Shown: positions 34,501 to 45,217 of the stretch, one piece after another
Layout of the letters: the number at the start of each line of letters is the position of its first letter
Position numbering within the stretch: the stretch's first letter is position 1
Source: Chytridium lagenaria
Lineage: Eukaryota; Chytridiomycota; Chytridiomycetes; Chytridiales; Chytridiaceae
NCBI GenBank assembly: GCA_025449115.1
Contig: JAHLKC010000019.1
Coordinates: 1 to 64,000, forward strand
Reading direction: 5' to 3'
DNA length: 64,000 bases
Notes under the pieces: generated by a model
What the model was told of the DNA's origin: nothing
Seen by the model: the letters and a program-made list of their open reading frames with translations, nothing else
Database searches by the model: none
Position numbers and translations under genes: made by a program

Positions 34501-34609
34501 GGGGGTTGTTGGGAGCAGAGAGTGGGGGGTTGTGAAGGGAGAGTATGGGGTGATTGTTGGGGCTTCGAGTCGGGATGTGAGAGTGAATGGGAAGTTTGAG
34601 GTCGTGTGA
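31566..34609 (+). pseudogene. Membrane-anchored GH3 beta-glucosidase, heavily frame-broken
   Basis: Beta-glucosidase of glycoside hydrolase family 3. Layout: N-terminal signal-anchor helix (FAVGTFLLYIIVTAS, about 31785-31840), GH3 N-domain, GH3 C-domain, fibronectin-like tail. Landmarks: MTIEEKVTVVTGNGW, CVGNIDAIPR, LCLQDGPAGIRF, VALAPMMNLYR, GVIATAKHLIANEQE, SSNLDDRTLMEVYM, nucleophile Asp in FVMTDWW, LLPGQESGNAIAD, GLSYSDFAYTDL. Breaks lie near 31780 (T-run), 32130 (T-run), 32415 (C-run), 32695 (about 11 bases missing between ACVE and VMCSYN), 33030, 33113 and 33228. The remaining frames are otherwise well conserved, including a good C-terminal half from 33237 to 34609. An intact protein would act extracellularly on beta-glucosides from plant cell walls. 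Either a recent pseudogene or a poorly assembled gene. Confidence 0.75.
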
Positions 34610-35150
34610 GGGTTAAACGGATGGTCGTTTATGCTATTGCGGAATACGTGTATTTTTGGCTATGATTTTTATTTGGACCTTTTTGTTGGCTGGTTGGGGC
34701 ACAGTTTCTTGTGTATATTTCTATATGGTAAACAAACGTAGCTTTTTGCTTTTCTGCATGAGATGAATGCCTCTTTTTGTCCTCATTCTTTCTTTTTTTT
34801 ATTTTTATTTTAAATCGTGGGATCTGCTATATACTTGCTATTACGGCTGAATGCGGGATTTCGGAGGTTTGCTTGTTGGGCCGAGGCCCGAATGAAATGC
34901 ACCCGGGATTCAATTTCTTCCGCAACAAAAGTACTTGTGTTACCTTTTCAAAATAAATGATTTCCCCTAACATTAAGGCCCGGGGAGAGTAGATTAGGAA
35001 GAATACGGAGGGGCGGGTGTTCAGCAACTTTACACACATTCATCACTCACTCATCGTCACTGTAAAGTGACATATTTATTTCATCCAGGGTATTTGAATT
35101 ATAAGTTAGGGGTTGGATAAAAGCGGAAGACGGAAGGGAACAACAAGATC
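34610..35150. other. Intergenic
   Basis: AT-rich with a T-run near 34790. No gene was seen. The last 100 bases are probably the leader of the next gene. Confidence 0.5.
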
Positions 35151-36416
35151 ATGGTCGAGCACTCAACACCTCTGACGGTGCCAATTTCATCCACCTCAGC
35201 CGGTGTCTCATCGGCTATAGCCTATATAAAGAGGAGAACTACCCTCCCAGCATCATTAAGATCCCGGGCCTCTTCTTCATCTACCTCTTCAACAACAACA
35301 ATAACCTCATCTCAACAACAACCACAACCAGCTGCTCCTCCTACTGCATCCTCATCATCCCCTCAAGCATTAAATACATCCGATCCCTCTGACAGCGATA
35401 CTTCCATACAAAAACGAAAAATGCGTTTCTTTGGCCGTCCCCTCGACATCAAATCCTACTACCCCTCTGGCACAAAGTCCGCAAAGGATTTAGCTTCCCC
35501 ATCCGATAGTGACACCCCCTCATCTCCCTTTGTATCCATGCGTCAACGTATCCTCAACTTTCAGAGTCTAAACAGAACCAAAAAGACGACAGCAACAGAA
35601 CCACCTGTTGCTTCAGTGGAGGATTCACCGGTCGACGAAATCCCTGCTGTCAACATCATTTCAGAGGAAAACGACGAACTTGTGGCAACAGCTGCTTTTG
35701 ATCCCGCCAACAGAGTCATGTTGAGAGATTCCGACGATTCATCGTCCGAAAGCAGTAGCATTGAACTTCCCTCAAACCCAACATCAAGACCCACATCCCG
35801 CACAGACCATCACACTCACACCGACGACCACCACCACCACCACCACCACGAAGGTTCCTCCACCCTCTTTCGCAAAAAAAGCCGGGACAGCTGGTGGTCA
35901 AGAGGTCGAAAACGTCGCACCTCCCACGCTGAAGTCGACATTCAATCCGACGCCGACTCAAGTCCTGAAGACATTGTCTACCCTTTAAGAACACCTCCAG
36001 CATCCCCTCTCCCCCCTTCATACCCTCTTCCTTCCACTTCTCCCCTCCCTGCAACCTCCCCAATCCGCCACCGTCGTCGCAGCCATCACAGCCGTTCCCG
36101 CTCCCGCTCCCGCGCAAAGGCCTGGCCCGGTCAAAACGCCATCCCCATGCGAGGCGGCTACGTTCTCCCCATCGGTATTGTCCCAGACTCGGAGTACATC
36201 CCCCCTGAACCCGCGCATTCGTCATTGACGATTGAGGAAATCACGAAAAGTCTGGATAGGGTTGCGTCGAGGAACAGTTTAAGACCTGTTACGCCAAATT
36301 ATTTGAGGGCGACGGTGGATAGACCTATGAGTGCGCCGGCGGAAATGGAAGGGTTTGTGGTTCCGGGGGAGTTGGAGATTAGGGTTTTGTCGCCTGCTGC
36401 TGAGGCGCCGTTATGA
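35151..36416 (+). CDS. Unknown Ser/Pro/Arg-rich low-complexity protein, 421 residues
   Basis: Single uninterrupted exon. Long Ser/Thr runs, a His7 run (about 35829-35849), an SR-type run (RSRSRSRAKAWPG) and one more ordered segment, MRGGYVLPIGIVPDSEYIPP followed by SLTIEEITKSLDRVASR, which is the part most likely to be conserved. The stop is followed almost at once by a run of 16 G. No family is recognised. Nuclear or cytoskeletal scaffold roles are possible but unsupported. Confidence 0.55.
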   Translation: MVEHSTPLTVPISSTSAGVSSAIAYIKRRTTLPASLRSRASSSSTSSTTTITSSQQQPQPAAPPTASSSSPQALNTSDPSDSDTSIQKRKMRFFGRPLDIKSYYPSGTKSAKDLASPSDSDTPSSPFVSMRQRILNFQSLNRTKKTTATEPPVASVEDSPVDEIPAVNIISEENDELVATAAFDPANRVMLRDSDDSSSESSSIELPSNPTSRPTSRTDHHTHTDDHHHHHHHEGSSTLFRKKSRDSWWSRGRKRRTSHAEVDIQSDADSSPEDIVYPLRTPPASPLPPSYPLPSTSPLPATSPIRHRRRSHHSRSRSRSRAKAWPGQNAIPMRGGYVLPIGIVPDSEYIPPEPAHSSLTIEEITKSLDRVASRNSLRPVTPNYLRATVDRPMSAPAEMEGFVVPGELEIRVLSPAAEAPL

Positions 36417-36417
36417 T

Positions 36418-36433
36418 GGGGGGGGGGGGGGGG
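36418..36433 (+). repeat. G16 homopolymer
   Basis: Sixteen consecutive G begin two bases after the stop codon of the preceding gene. The length is likely to be unstable or mis-sequenced. Confidence 0.9.
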
Positions 36434-36744
36434 TTTGTTTTGTTTCTTTTGGAGAATGTTCCAATGTCGTGTTTATTATAAGGGCTGGTCCCCAACCTGT
36501 TTTATGCTTTGAGGCACTAGCTATTCTGTAATTACTGAAACATGAAAACTATTATTACGTTTTATTATTTTCTTTGTCAATATGTAAATAGTTGAAGGTT
36601 TAAAATGCTTGTGCCTAAACGGGCAGTCTCCTCTCTTCCTTCTTATCTTTCCTCACCCTTTGACCGCGCGTCGCCGCGAAAATAATATGTCAGGAATGCC
36701 TCCCATGACGCTTGCAAAAAACACGTTTCCCAATGTGAGATGTG

Positions 36745-36753
36745 TATAAATAG
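36745..36753 (+). promoter_or_regulatory. TATA box of B12D-like copy A
   Basis: TATAAATAG lies about 165 bases before the ATG at 36918, followed by a C/T-rich, A-rich leader. Confidence 0.5.
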
Positions 36754-36917
36754 GACATTCCTCCACCCTCCTGCATGCATTACCCTTCAAGTTGAGTTTC
36801 TTTCAAGCTTATCGCCTTTCTCAACTTCGCAAGAGATATTTACAACAACTTCAATCTTTCAAGACTTCAATCACAGTCCTTAAACCGTTGCAAGAACACT
36901 CAATAACCTCCGCTAAT

Positions 36918-37198
36918 ATGGGCGCTTACACCGATGCCATGCGCAAGACTCCGGCTGAGATGTGGTTGATTATGGCCCTCGCGATGGGAGGCGTGGCGTG
37001 TAAGGATACCTTTTTTCCCTCCACTTTGCTTTTCATTTTTGTCCTTCATCCCTAACTAGTTGCGGATGCCATATAATAGATGGAAGTCACTATATGACCA
37101 AGAAGGCGTTGATGAGCCCAGACCCGAGGATGAGGAGGATGGGTGCGGACCCTGCTGGTGCTGCCGGGGATCGGATGGCTGATAACTTTAAGAAGTGA
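36918..37198 (+). CDS. Small B12D/NDUFA4-like single-helix protein, copy A
   Basis: Two exons (36918-36999, 37080-37198) give 66 residues. Structure: short basic lead (MGAYTDAMRKT), PAEMW motif, one hydrophobic helix (LIMALAMGGVAC), then YGSHYMTKKALMSPDPRMRR. The pattern E-x-W/Y-P plus helix plus K-K-L/A and D-P matches the B12D/NDUFA4 (MLRQ) family, whose known members sit in the inner mitochondrial membrane at complex I or IV. The intron falls after the first base of the Tyr codon, as in the other copies. AATAAA at 37274. Assignment to the superfamily is by pattern and moderate in confidence. Confidence 0.7.
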
Positions 37199-37467
37199 AG
37201 CGCGGGAATATGATGAATATAGTGGCTCGTGGGACTTTTTATTTTTTGCATAGTTGCTCTGGTAGCGATGGGGAATAAAATGCATTTATACTTTGACTTG
37301 AATTCGTTTTTTGTATGTTTTGTTCACTGTAAAACACGGAGGACTTTGTGGGAACCCCTTACGGAGCTTCAGGTGTTGTCTCAAAAGTGACAGCAGAATC
37401 GTGGCACCGAATGCCAGAGTCAACTTTGAATTGAAAATTCAAAAGTCATACATTACTGAAAGGCAGC

Positions 37468-39766
37468 ATGGCCGTCACCAACATCCTCTTCTACCCCGAA
37501 GTCATAGAAGAAGATGGCGTCCCCCCTCACTACGACATGGGCGGTCGAATCCGTGGCATGCTCCGGATAACCCTCACAACCCTCCTCAAAAAGCTCACTC
37601 TTACCATCAAACTCAAATCCGTCTCCAAGATCTGGTTCACGGACGACAGCAACCAAGTTCACGATCACATCAAACAAGATGTGATCTTTGAGACAACAGT
37701 GTTTGAGGGAACCATGTTGAAAGGTGATCATGGGATACCTTTGGATATCGAGATTCCAGCGTCCATGGACAAGTTGAGACCAAGTTTAGGGATGACGGAT
37801 CCTGTTGCAAAGAAAGCAGTGCAACCTTCCACGCCGACAACACCAACCGCTTCAAGCGCTCCAGGGTTACCCGGGAAATCCACGGTTCCGTTTTCATCTG
37901 CAGTGAGGGCAGCGGCGTCCTTAGAACACTTTTTGGTGTTGCATGCATCATGGCCTGGAACAACATACGGTTCCGTCACCAAGATCAATGAACGCCCCAT
38001 CGTTCTTCGTGAATCCGTCGCCTCCCGATGCAAGCTTCTCTGTAAACCGTCAAGCATGTTTCTCAGTAACGTGTGGGATGAAATGGTCCCCGGGAGTGGA
38101 ACACTGTCGAAACAAACCAAGTTTGATGTTGGAGAGGTGAGGTATGAGATGAGCATACCTCGACGGAATGCGTTTCCCGGGGATGAGATTGCGTTGACAC
38201 TTGCAGTACGTCCGAAACCCAGCGAGGACGGGAAGAGTCCCAAGAAAAGGATTATATCGGTCGGGTTGTCGTTGCGCGCACTGACAGAAGTCTCGCCTCC
38301 GTTGATGATGGAACGTTTAAAACCAAAAGTCGTGGATGGACTTAAAGCCATCAAATACTTAAACACCGTCACGTTTGACGATCCATCACTCTGGGCAACA
38401 CAACTTTCATCCGACGAATCCACACCTCTCCCAAAAGTCGCCACCCACACCATTTCCATCCGCATTCCACCCGAAACCCACCCAACGCATCTTTGGACGG
38501 GTAACGCTGCCCACCGCCACATCATCTCAGTCGCTATATTCACCGACGAGAAATCCGCACCCGTAGCCGCCGTCAACCCATCCCCACTTTCCACCATCAC
38601 AGCAACAGACCCTGAAACGTCACGAGCGTCGGTGATTGTGGAGTTCCCGATTTTCGTTCTGTCGCTGGGTATGCCTAATCGAAAATTGGCTGTACCTGTT
38701 ATTCCAAGGATCCCGAGAGCAGAGGTGGCGGTGCCGCAACGTATTATTGCGATTGTGCCGGAGGGTTCAAAGCCGGCGAGTGTGAATGCTGAGAAGACGG
38801 CTTCACCCACGGTTTTAACGCCAACAACATCAACGGCGTCTTTAGAAAAAACCATTCCTGAGGGTTTCGAGATTGTCGAAGAGGAAGAGGATGTCGCGCC
38901 TCCACCTCCACCTTCTATTTTGATGACAGCGCCTCCACCGCCGCCTTCTGTTGAGACGGCACCTACGCCGGCGTCTTCTGATGCGAGCCCGGCGATTGTG
39001 ACGGCTTTGGATACGTTTAAGAAGATGAATTTGGAGGATGAAGGGGGTCCGGTGACGCCGAAAGTGGATTTGAGGGAACGGGCGTTGGATGATCCGATGG
39101 TGGTTCAAGTAACTTGTACGGGGAAATACGTGGCCATGTATAACTATAGGGCGGCGGATACGGACGAGATTGACCTGGACGCTGGGGATGTGGTGTCGAT
39201 AAGGTACATTATTCTTTTTCATTTGTAGTTGGATGTTGTTTATTAGTCGGTATTTCTTAATATTTTTTTGTGTATAGGTCTGTTGCGGAGAATGGATGGG
39301 GATATGGGCTGAACGAGAGTCAAGAGGTTGCGGGATACGTACCGATGTACCTTCTTTGCGAGGAAATGGACAAGATCATTACCGTGTCTGATTCCATTGG
39401 TTTACAAACTGGTGAACTCATCAGCACGTCATTGGTAAATTGAGTCCCTTTCAGAACTTAACCAATTTTGTAGAACCACCAAGTTAACCCTACGAGCGAC
39501 TGGAGGTCTCTGTGTCATCATGAACAGAGGTTCCGGATGAGACATGATTTGATGACGAACAGGACTCCGGATATGGGTGCTATTAGTATGCCTCCGACGG
39601 GTAAGTTTTCGTGTCATTTTTCGTCATAACTGCGAAAGCTGTATTGTTAATTTTTTTTCTTATAGCTCGTGTCGGAAGGACATTGAAGAGGACGTTGTCG
39701 GCATGGATGGATTCAGACCGATGCCCGCATTGTCACGCCCAAACTGCTCCCAATGTGTGGAGTTGA
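37468..39766 (+). CDS. Arrestin-fold protein with C-terminal SH3 domain
   Basis: Four exons (37468-39203, 39278-39434, 39474-39600, 39666-39766) give 706 residues with no break. The N-terminal two thirds has alpha-arrestin character (LTLTIKLKSVSKIWF, GDHGIPLDIEIPASM, VRYEMSIPRRNAFPGDEIAL). A Pro-rich hinge (APPPPPSILM, APPPPPSVE) precedes an SH3 domain (YVAMYNYRAADTDEIDLDAGDVVSI, here spanning the first intron, then WGYGLNESQEVAGYVPMYL). The last exon ends with CPHCH. Alpha-arrestins recruit ubiquitin ligases to membrane cargo. Here SH3 may replace PY motifs for partner choice, which is inference. The start at 37468 is the first ATG in frame. Confidence 0.8.
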
Positions 39767-40331
39767 TATACTCTTTCAATGGACGTCTATGCCTTTTTCA
39801 ATTTCTATTCTTTTATCGTTCTGTTGTTTTCACACGAAATTCTGCGTGTTTTTTGCTTTTTGGATAGACGGTCTTTATTGCTGTTTTTGAATAAAGGACC
39901 AAAGGACCATTTTGAACGTCAGAAATGAATAGCTGATTTAGGGCAATCGTCTGGGCAGGAATCACAATCAGTCAAATTTGAAGCAGGTCACTTCCCATCA
40001 GTTACACAATTTTGTATTACATAAATTGTCTTATCAGTTTCATAATAAAAGTAGGTTTGTCAATTCCATTTGGGCTGACGAGGTGAATTCCTCAGTTCAT
40101 CTCCTCCTTTTATTCATTAAAACTGTTTTACGTTAAAAGAGCTGACGTCTTTTTATTCCCACTTGCTCAAATCCCCCCTTATTTTTATATTCGATACTTC
40201 TCATTAATATATCTCACTCACTCTCCCCCTTTATTTGCCGTTAGTTTTAGAAAAACCTCCTTCCTGCATTCGTTTTCCCTTCTTTTCTCCTTGCAAGAGT
40301 CTATAGAATACAATCCTATCCTACTCCTACC
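39767..40331. other. Intergenic
   Basis: AATAAA at about 39890 for the arrestin gene, then AT-rich sequence and the C/T-rich leader of the next gene. No other feature. Confidence 0.5.
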
Positions 40332-41246
40332 ATGTCTTCTCACCTCACCATCCACGACGAAGATGACTTTGAGATCATCATGGCTCCGGGGTCGTCTTCG
40401 CCATCTCGCCAGAGTGTCGACACTGTCGTCAACGTCTCGGGTCCCGTTGACGAGTGCATTCAGACTGAAGAAGCCCACGAGGTAGAAACCCCCTCCAGCA
40501 ACGCTTCCGACAAGACCACCTCCATGATCATTGACCAGCTGTCCATGGCTCTGGAAAAGATTCTCGATCTTCAGCAAGACCTTGCAAGGCAGAGGGAAGA
40601 GTCTTACAGACGGTGAGTACATCTCATATCTTACCCAAAAACAATCCTATGCTGAAACAGTGCATTATATCCTCAGTGAACACGAGATGCGTCAAGAATT
40701 ACAACTCCTCCGTTCCGAGCTCTCCTCCCAACGACGCTCCCTCGACTCCCTCTCCTCCCTTCAAGACAGCCACGCAGAATCCCAAGCAAAGGTGAACGCC
40801 ATGACCGCGAGATGGCCGCCACCTCTCTCCAACAAACCCGCACTCTCGAGCGCACCCTCACCTCCGCCACCGCCCAACAAAACCTCGACCGCATCATCCT
40901 CGCCCGTGAAGTCGGTCAACTCCGTGTCCGCACCAACTGCATCGAGAGTCGACAAGAAGAGACCGGGAAGGTGCTTTCCGATGTGAAAAAGACCGTGGAT
41001 CATGTCTCAGGGACGGTGTTGAGGATTCAGGCGGAGAAGATTGCGATCCTTGGAATGAAGATGCAGGATGGGGATGGGACAAAGAGGAGGGTGGAGAGTC
41101 TTGAGAGGGTGTTGGGTTCGCTTGCTTGCAGGGTTTCTGGGATTGATAAGGAGATTGACCAGTACCTTGTTCTCGCCGGCATGGGTTCCAGGGGCATCAC
41201 CAACTGTCGTATTGCTGGTATGACCACTGGAAACAGGGACCTTTAA
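40332..41246 (+). CDS. Coiled-coil protein of unknown function; one frame break
   Basis: Exons 40332-40612 and 40677-41246. An acidic N-terminus precedes a heptad-rich region (IIDQLSMALEKILDLQQDLA, EHEMRQELQLLRSEL). A 1-base loss near 40799 in a C run switches frames; after it the coil continues (TRTLERTLTSATAQQNL, VLSDVKKTVDHVSGTVLRI). Restoring one base gives 283 residues. No family is recognised; likely a self-associating cytoplasmic protein. Confidence 0.6.
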
Positions 41247-41682
41247 CTATTCAGTAAACCTTTCTTTTCTCGGTATCGTTGTGCTCGGTTTTCTTTTCTT
41301 CTTCTTTTTGATCATTACTTTTCTTTGTTTTACTTTTTCGCAAGCATTATTCTCACTATCGAAATACTTCTTTTTTGTTCCTTTTTTAACATGCGTTTAT
41401 TTAAAAAATCAATTAAAAGTTTAACGTTTTTTATATGATTCAAAATGTTTTTATATCTAAGAGCTGCAGTGACAACGAAGTCAAACCCGTTTCCCTTGAC
41501 GTTGTAGTCTGAGAGCGTCTTCGAGTGCTTCATAATACCTACAGAGCAAATTCTATGCATCCGCATTCGCACCACAAATATATCAAACAAAGGAAATTAA
41601 ACAAAATGAAGGCAAAAAGCTTTTATTCCTCAATCTCCAGGCGCACTATACATATATACAATGAAAAAGCATCGCCACCTCT
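41247..41682. other. Convergent 3' intergenic region
   Basis: T-rich then AT-rich sequence between the coiled-coil gene and B12D-like copy B. No gene was seen. Confidence 0.5.
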
Positions 41683-41932
41683 TCACTTCCTTATACTGTC
41701 GCCAAGCGTCCCAGCAGGGTCAGACCCCATCCTCCTCATCCTGGGGTCAGGGCTCAAGAGAGCGCGTTTCGTCATATAATGACTGCCGTCTACGATTTGC
41801 GGGTCAGAGATGAAAAAGAAGATAAATGGAGACAAGAACGGTGTACTTACATGCGACGCCTCCTAAAGCGAGGACCATGATCATCCACATCTCGGAGGGA
41901 GTTCTCTGCATGGCGTTAGCGTATGCGCCCAT
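41683..41932 (-). CDS. Small B12D/NDUFA4-like single-helix protein, copy B
   Basis: Two exons (41932-41851, 41789-41683) give 62 residues. MGAYANAMQRTPSEMW, helix MIMVLALGGVAC, then YGSHYMTKRALLSPDPRMRR. Very close to copy A on the opposite strand 5 kb away, with the same intron position, so the two are recent duplicates. Predicted inner mitochondrial membrane protein. Confidence 0.7.
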
Positions 41933-42347
41933 GATGGTTGTTTTTCTTGGTGGTTGGTGTTTGTAGAAAGTTGTTGAAGGAAAGTTGTTGAAGATATGTA
42001 GTGTTTTGCTGAGCTTTTCTTGAAAGGTGAAAGAAGTGGAGGATATTGGGGAAGTTACATGACTTTATATATGCACAAAGGTAAGTGGGGAAGTAATGTA
42101 ATTGACATCGAGGTGGACAATGGAGTTGCTAATGCATTTGGCCTTCAAGCGTATGATTTTACTTTAAGAGATATATGGGCAGGTCAAGCTCATTATAAGT
42201 ACGCCGTCCGACCCAAAATATATACGGAACTATTTTACCACCACAGTAGTCAAGGTTATGCGCCGTTCTCACCAACATGACGTTTTTAACGGTGAAAAAG
42301 AAGGGGAAGTGGGTAGCATATCTTTTATTCGTACCAAAGCCCCCATA
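41933..42347. other. Promoter region of B12D-like copy B
   Basis: Contains a minus-strand TATATAAA and otherwise no feature. Lies between copy B and the decayed copy C. Confidence 0.45.
42064..42071 (-). promoter_or_regulatory. TATA box of B12D-like copy B
   Basis: TATATAAA on the minus strand, about 135 bases upstream of the ATG at 41932, a spacing similar to copy A. Confidence 0.45.
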
Positions 42348-42580
42348 CTACGCAATGTAAATATAGCGAGCCACCGCGCTATCCTTATATTTATCTTCAC
42401 TCTCATCTTTGTGCACCAGTTTCGGTGGTTTCTCGAGTACGCGTCTGGTCATAAAGTAGCTCCGTCTGCGGAAATGTGAGACGGCAATATGAAGAAAAGG
42501 GGAGAGGCTTACACCCTACAACTCCTAAAGCGAGGAGCATGGGCCATATCTCGGAGGATGTTTTGCGCATAAGTGCCTAT
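42348..42580 (-). pseudogene. Decayed B12D/NDUFA4-like copy C
   Basis: Recognisable MRKTSSEIWPMLLALGVVG, then the family intron and a second exon with YFMTRRVLEKPPK. The position matching the start codon of copies A and B is ATA, the N-terminal segment between it and MRKT is shortened, and exon 2 has a frame shift right after the Tyr-Gly. The combination argues for a real pseudogene rather than a single sequencing error. Confidence 0.6.
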
Positions 42581-42787
42581 GTAAGTTGTTGACTCAATAT
42601 ATGAATGACGGCAAGGCAAGCAAGGAAAAGTGAACGGTTTTTAATTCAGGGTGGAGGAACCATAAAAAAACAAACGCCTCAAGGCGGGAAACATAGAACA
42701 AAGTCATGGGATATACCTCAGTAGCCGAACAACGAAAAAAATATAAGAAAGCATTCCTTTCCAAACCCCCTTCAACACTCAAACCAA

Positions 42788-43098
42788 ATGGGTCTCCTCC
42801 AAACCGCCCGCGGCTTCTCCCACAACTGGATCCGAAAAACACCTGTCGAATGTTACCCTCTCATCCTCGCCGTCCTCAGCGGTATCATTTGTAAGGACGT
42901 TTTTTTCCCTCGATATGTCATAACATGGGCTTTTTAGATGGCATTTACGTTGGGAGCAAGAAACTTGCTTACGACCCTGACCTCCGGATTCGGTCTGGCG
43001 GCGGGACGGAGTGGGATCGATGGACGAAACGGGTTGAGAGGACGGAGGGAGGGGAGGCGGTTGAGAGGGGGTGGAGGGTGAAGGATGGTGGGGCGTGA
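42788..43098 (+). CDS. Small B12D/NDUFA4-like single-helix protein, copy D
   Basis: Exons 42788-42890 and 42938-43098 (intron only 47 nt) give 87 residues. NWIRKTPVECYPLILAVLSG, then YGIYVGSKKLAYDPDLRIR and a tail with WDRWTKRVERTEGG. The E-x-Y-P-L motif is the classic B12D/NDUFA4 signature, clearer here than in copies A and B. AATAAA at about 43129. Confidence 0.75.
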
Positions 43099-43349
43099 TG
43101 AGTGTTGCGATGATGCATATTGTGATAGAATAAACGCGTGCTTTTTTTTGTGTGTATATAATGGCGTTGATACATACATATGTTCCGCTACATGTTATGA
43201 TCCGCACTTGAGAGCGAGATCGTCTCGATAAGGCGGAGTCTGCGATTAACAGACAGCAATCGAGTCGGGAGGCCAAGTCAATTATAATAAAAGAACTTCC
43301 CCACTTCCCCCACCAAAAAAACCCCCCACAACTACACATCGCAAACACC

Positions 43350-43633
43350 ATGGGCATCAAAGAATCATCCCGTCTCTTCACGCGTAACTGGATTCTCCGC
43401 ACCCCTGTTGAGAGCTACCCTCTCCTCGCCGCTGTCCTCGCAGGCGTATCATGTAACCCTTGATCTTTTCACTTTACGTTAACAAAATGATAGATGGCGC
43501 TTACATCCTTGGCAAGAAAATCATGTACGATCCGACGTTGCAGAACCCTGGAGAATGGGATCGATGGGCGAAAAAGATTGAAGGGACGGAGAAGGGTGTT
43601 GAGGAGGTGTTGAATGTGGAGAGGAGAAAGTGA
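43350..43633 (+). CDS. Small B12D/NDUFA4-like single-helix protein, copy E
   Basis: Exons 43350-43452 and 43494-43633 (intron 41 nt) give 80 residues. NWILRTPVESYPLLAAVLAG, then YGAYILGKKIMYDPTLQNPG and EWDRWAKKIEG. Tandem and co-directional with copy D, with which it shares the tail motif WDRW and the intron phase. Predicted inner mitochondrial membrane subunit or assembly factor. Confidence 0.75.
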
Positions 43634-43783
43634 AGGGATATGAAATAAAGATGTGTAGTCTATGTATTGATATGTTTGTGAATGTTGTTAGAAACATGGT
43701 TGAAGAGGGGGTTCTGGTAAGGCTCGTATAGCTTGTAACTTGATAAAAACAGCGAAACAGTGGATATGTGGGAGTGAATGAAA

Positions 43784-45217
43784 TCAGCTTGCCGGTCTTG
43801 ATATAGATGGATTCACCGCATCACTTTCCTCTTCATCCTCCCCATCCATAGTCCTCGCATCATCCTCCACCTCCGCATCTCCATCCCCATTCTCCCCTCT
43901 CACCAAATACCTCGACAAACTAACCGTACTCACAGTCACGCCCCCAACAGTCGACGCAGACCCCACACTCAACTGTCTCTCCACCCCATGTCGATGTCGA
44001 TGCGGATGCGGCGATACAGGTGACCCCGTTGGAGACCTCGCCATCTCCCCGTGTCGTCGAAAACTCCGTCCATGGCTTAACGTCACCATCCCCGGCGACG
44101 CAGCGCGTTGCGGGGACGTGGGTCGTTGAAACACTGTGGACACTCTGGGGCGTTGTTGTGGTAGGGGTTGATGTAATGTCTCATCCGACAAACCGGAAGA
44201 CGTTGTTGGAGGTGTGGAAGGTCTTGATGGCGTATCGATTTGATAGAATATCGAACCTGTTGTTGATACGGTTTTGTGGGTGAGGTTTCGATGGAGATAG
44301 GGGGACGGGTCATCGTATAACCTCGTCACCGCTGAATCCAAGGACGCATCCGACATGCGTCGTTGCACCTCCTTTGTTTTCCCGATCGCTGTATCCGACG
44401 CTCGTTTTTTCACGTTTTTCCCCTTCATGATCATCTTCACGGCTTCCGCGTACACGCCCTCGGTGGAAGTTGACACTGGTGTCTCATTCGTTTTGAACGA
44501 GAACGCATCCGCTTGCTTTTGTTTCCAACGCCACATATCGTCAGAGTCATGTCGTCCCAGGTTTTTTCGTCGCATATGCCTTGACAGCAACAACAGTCGC
44601 ATTTCGTTGTGATGGTGTCGTGACGTTTTAGGACGGTGTGGGTGTATGAGGAGAGGGTGATGATATCGTTTGCGAGTGTGGATGTGGGAGATGGAGGACG
44701 TAGTCTTTGATATCGAGGTCTTGGTCATCATGAGAAGAGGGGAGGTGAGAGAGGTTGAGATAGTGAGGGTGGTATGTGGGAGATGAAGTTTATCAAGAGT
44801 TAAAGCGGGTTCAGCTGGTGTGAGTGATGTTGGTGATGTTGTCTTTTGAGCGTACCCTAAACGGTTCTTACGATATCGAACGTAGAGAAGGGTAATGAGG
44901 AGGATGGCGATGAAGATGACGACGACGATGGCGATTATGAATGTTTGTGGGAGCATGATGATGACGGTGACAACGACGGGTATGATCAATACATAGGGCA
45001 AGTTTCGACGGAAGCAAAGTTCGGTCCGAACACAACCGGAGGGAAGAGGTGCTACAAAGGCTCCATTAGCCCAAAATGGTTCCGTGAGTTGCGTGACTTG
45101 TGTGAGGTGCGCGCTTCCTTTCAATTGTTTCAAACCCTTCACAGCCCGTCTTCCTTGATCAACGTCACCCTTGAAATCCTTAAAACCATCACACGTACAT
45201 CTGCATTCAAGAAACAT
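43784..45217 (-). CDS. Single-pass membrane protein with Cys-rich N-terminus and long Ser-rich tail
   Basis: One uninterrupted 477-codon exon. A short Cys-containing N-terminal part (ECRCTCDGF, CVRTELCF) is followed by about 40 hydrophobic residues (VLIIPVVVTVIIMLPQTFII then AIVVVIFIAILLITLLYV), a stop-transfer RYRKNR and a 350-residue basic, Ser/Thr/Pro-rich cytoplasmic-type tail ending in an acidic cluster (EDDARTMDGEDEEESD). The topology suggests a plasma-membrane or wall-sensor-like protein. No family is recognised. An additional upstream exon encoding a signal peptide and more ectodomain is possible. Confidence 0.6.
   Translation of the reverse strand: MFLECRCTCDGFKDFKGDVDQGRRAVKGLKQLKGSAHLTQVTQLTEPFWANGAFVAPLPSGCVRTELCFRRNLPYVLIIPVVVTVIIMLPQTFIIAIVVVIFIAILLITLLYVRYRKNRLGYAQKTTSPTSLTPAEPALTLDKLHLPHTTLTISTSLTSPLLMMTKTSISKTTSSISHIHTRKRYHHPLLIHPHRPKTSRHHHNEMRLLLLSRHMRRKNLGRHDSDDMWRWKQKQADAFSFKTNETPVSTSTEGVYAEAVKMIMKGKNVKKRASDTAIGKTKEVQRRMSDASLDSAVTRLYDDPSPYLHRNLTHKTVSTTGSIFYQIDTPSRPSTPPTTSSGLSDETLHQPLPQQRPRVSTVFQRPTSPQRAASPGMVTLSHGRSFRRHGEMARSPTGSPVSPHPHRHRHGVERQLSVGSASTVGGVTVSTVSLSRYLVRGENGDGDAEVEDDARTMDGEDEEESDAVNPSISRPAS

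Larger units (their letters stand above)
36417..36917. other. Intergenic, promoter of the B12D-like gene
   Basis: Starts with the G16 tract and ends with a TATA-driven leader (TATAAATAG at 36745). Nothing else was seen. Confidence 0.5.
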
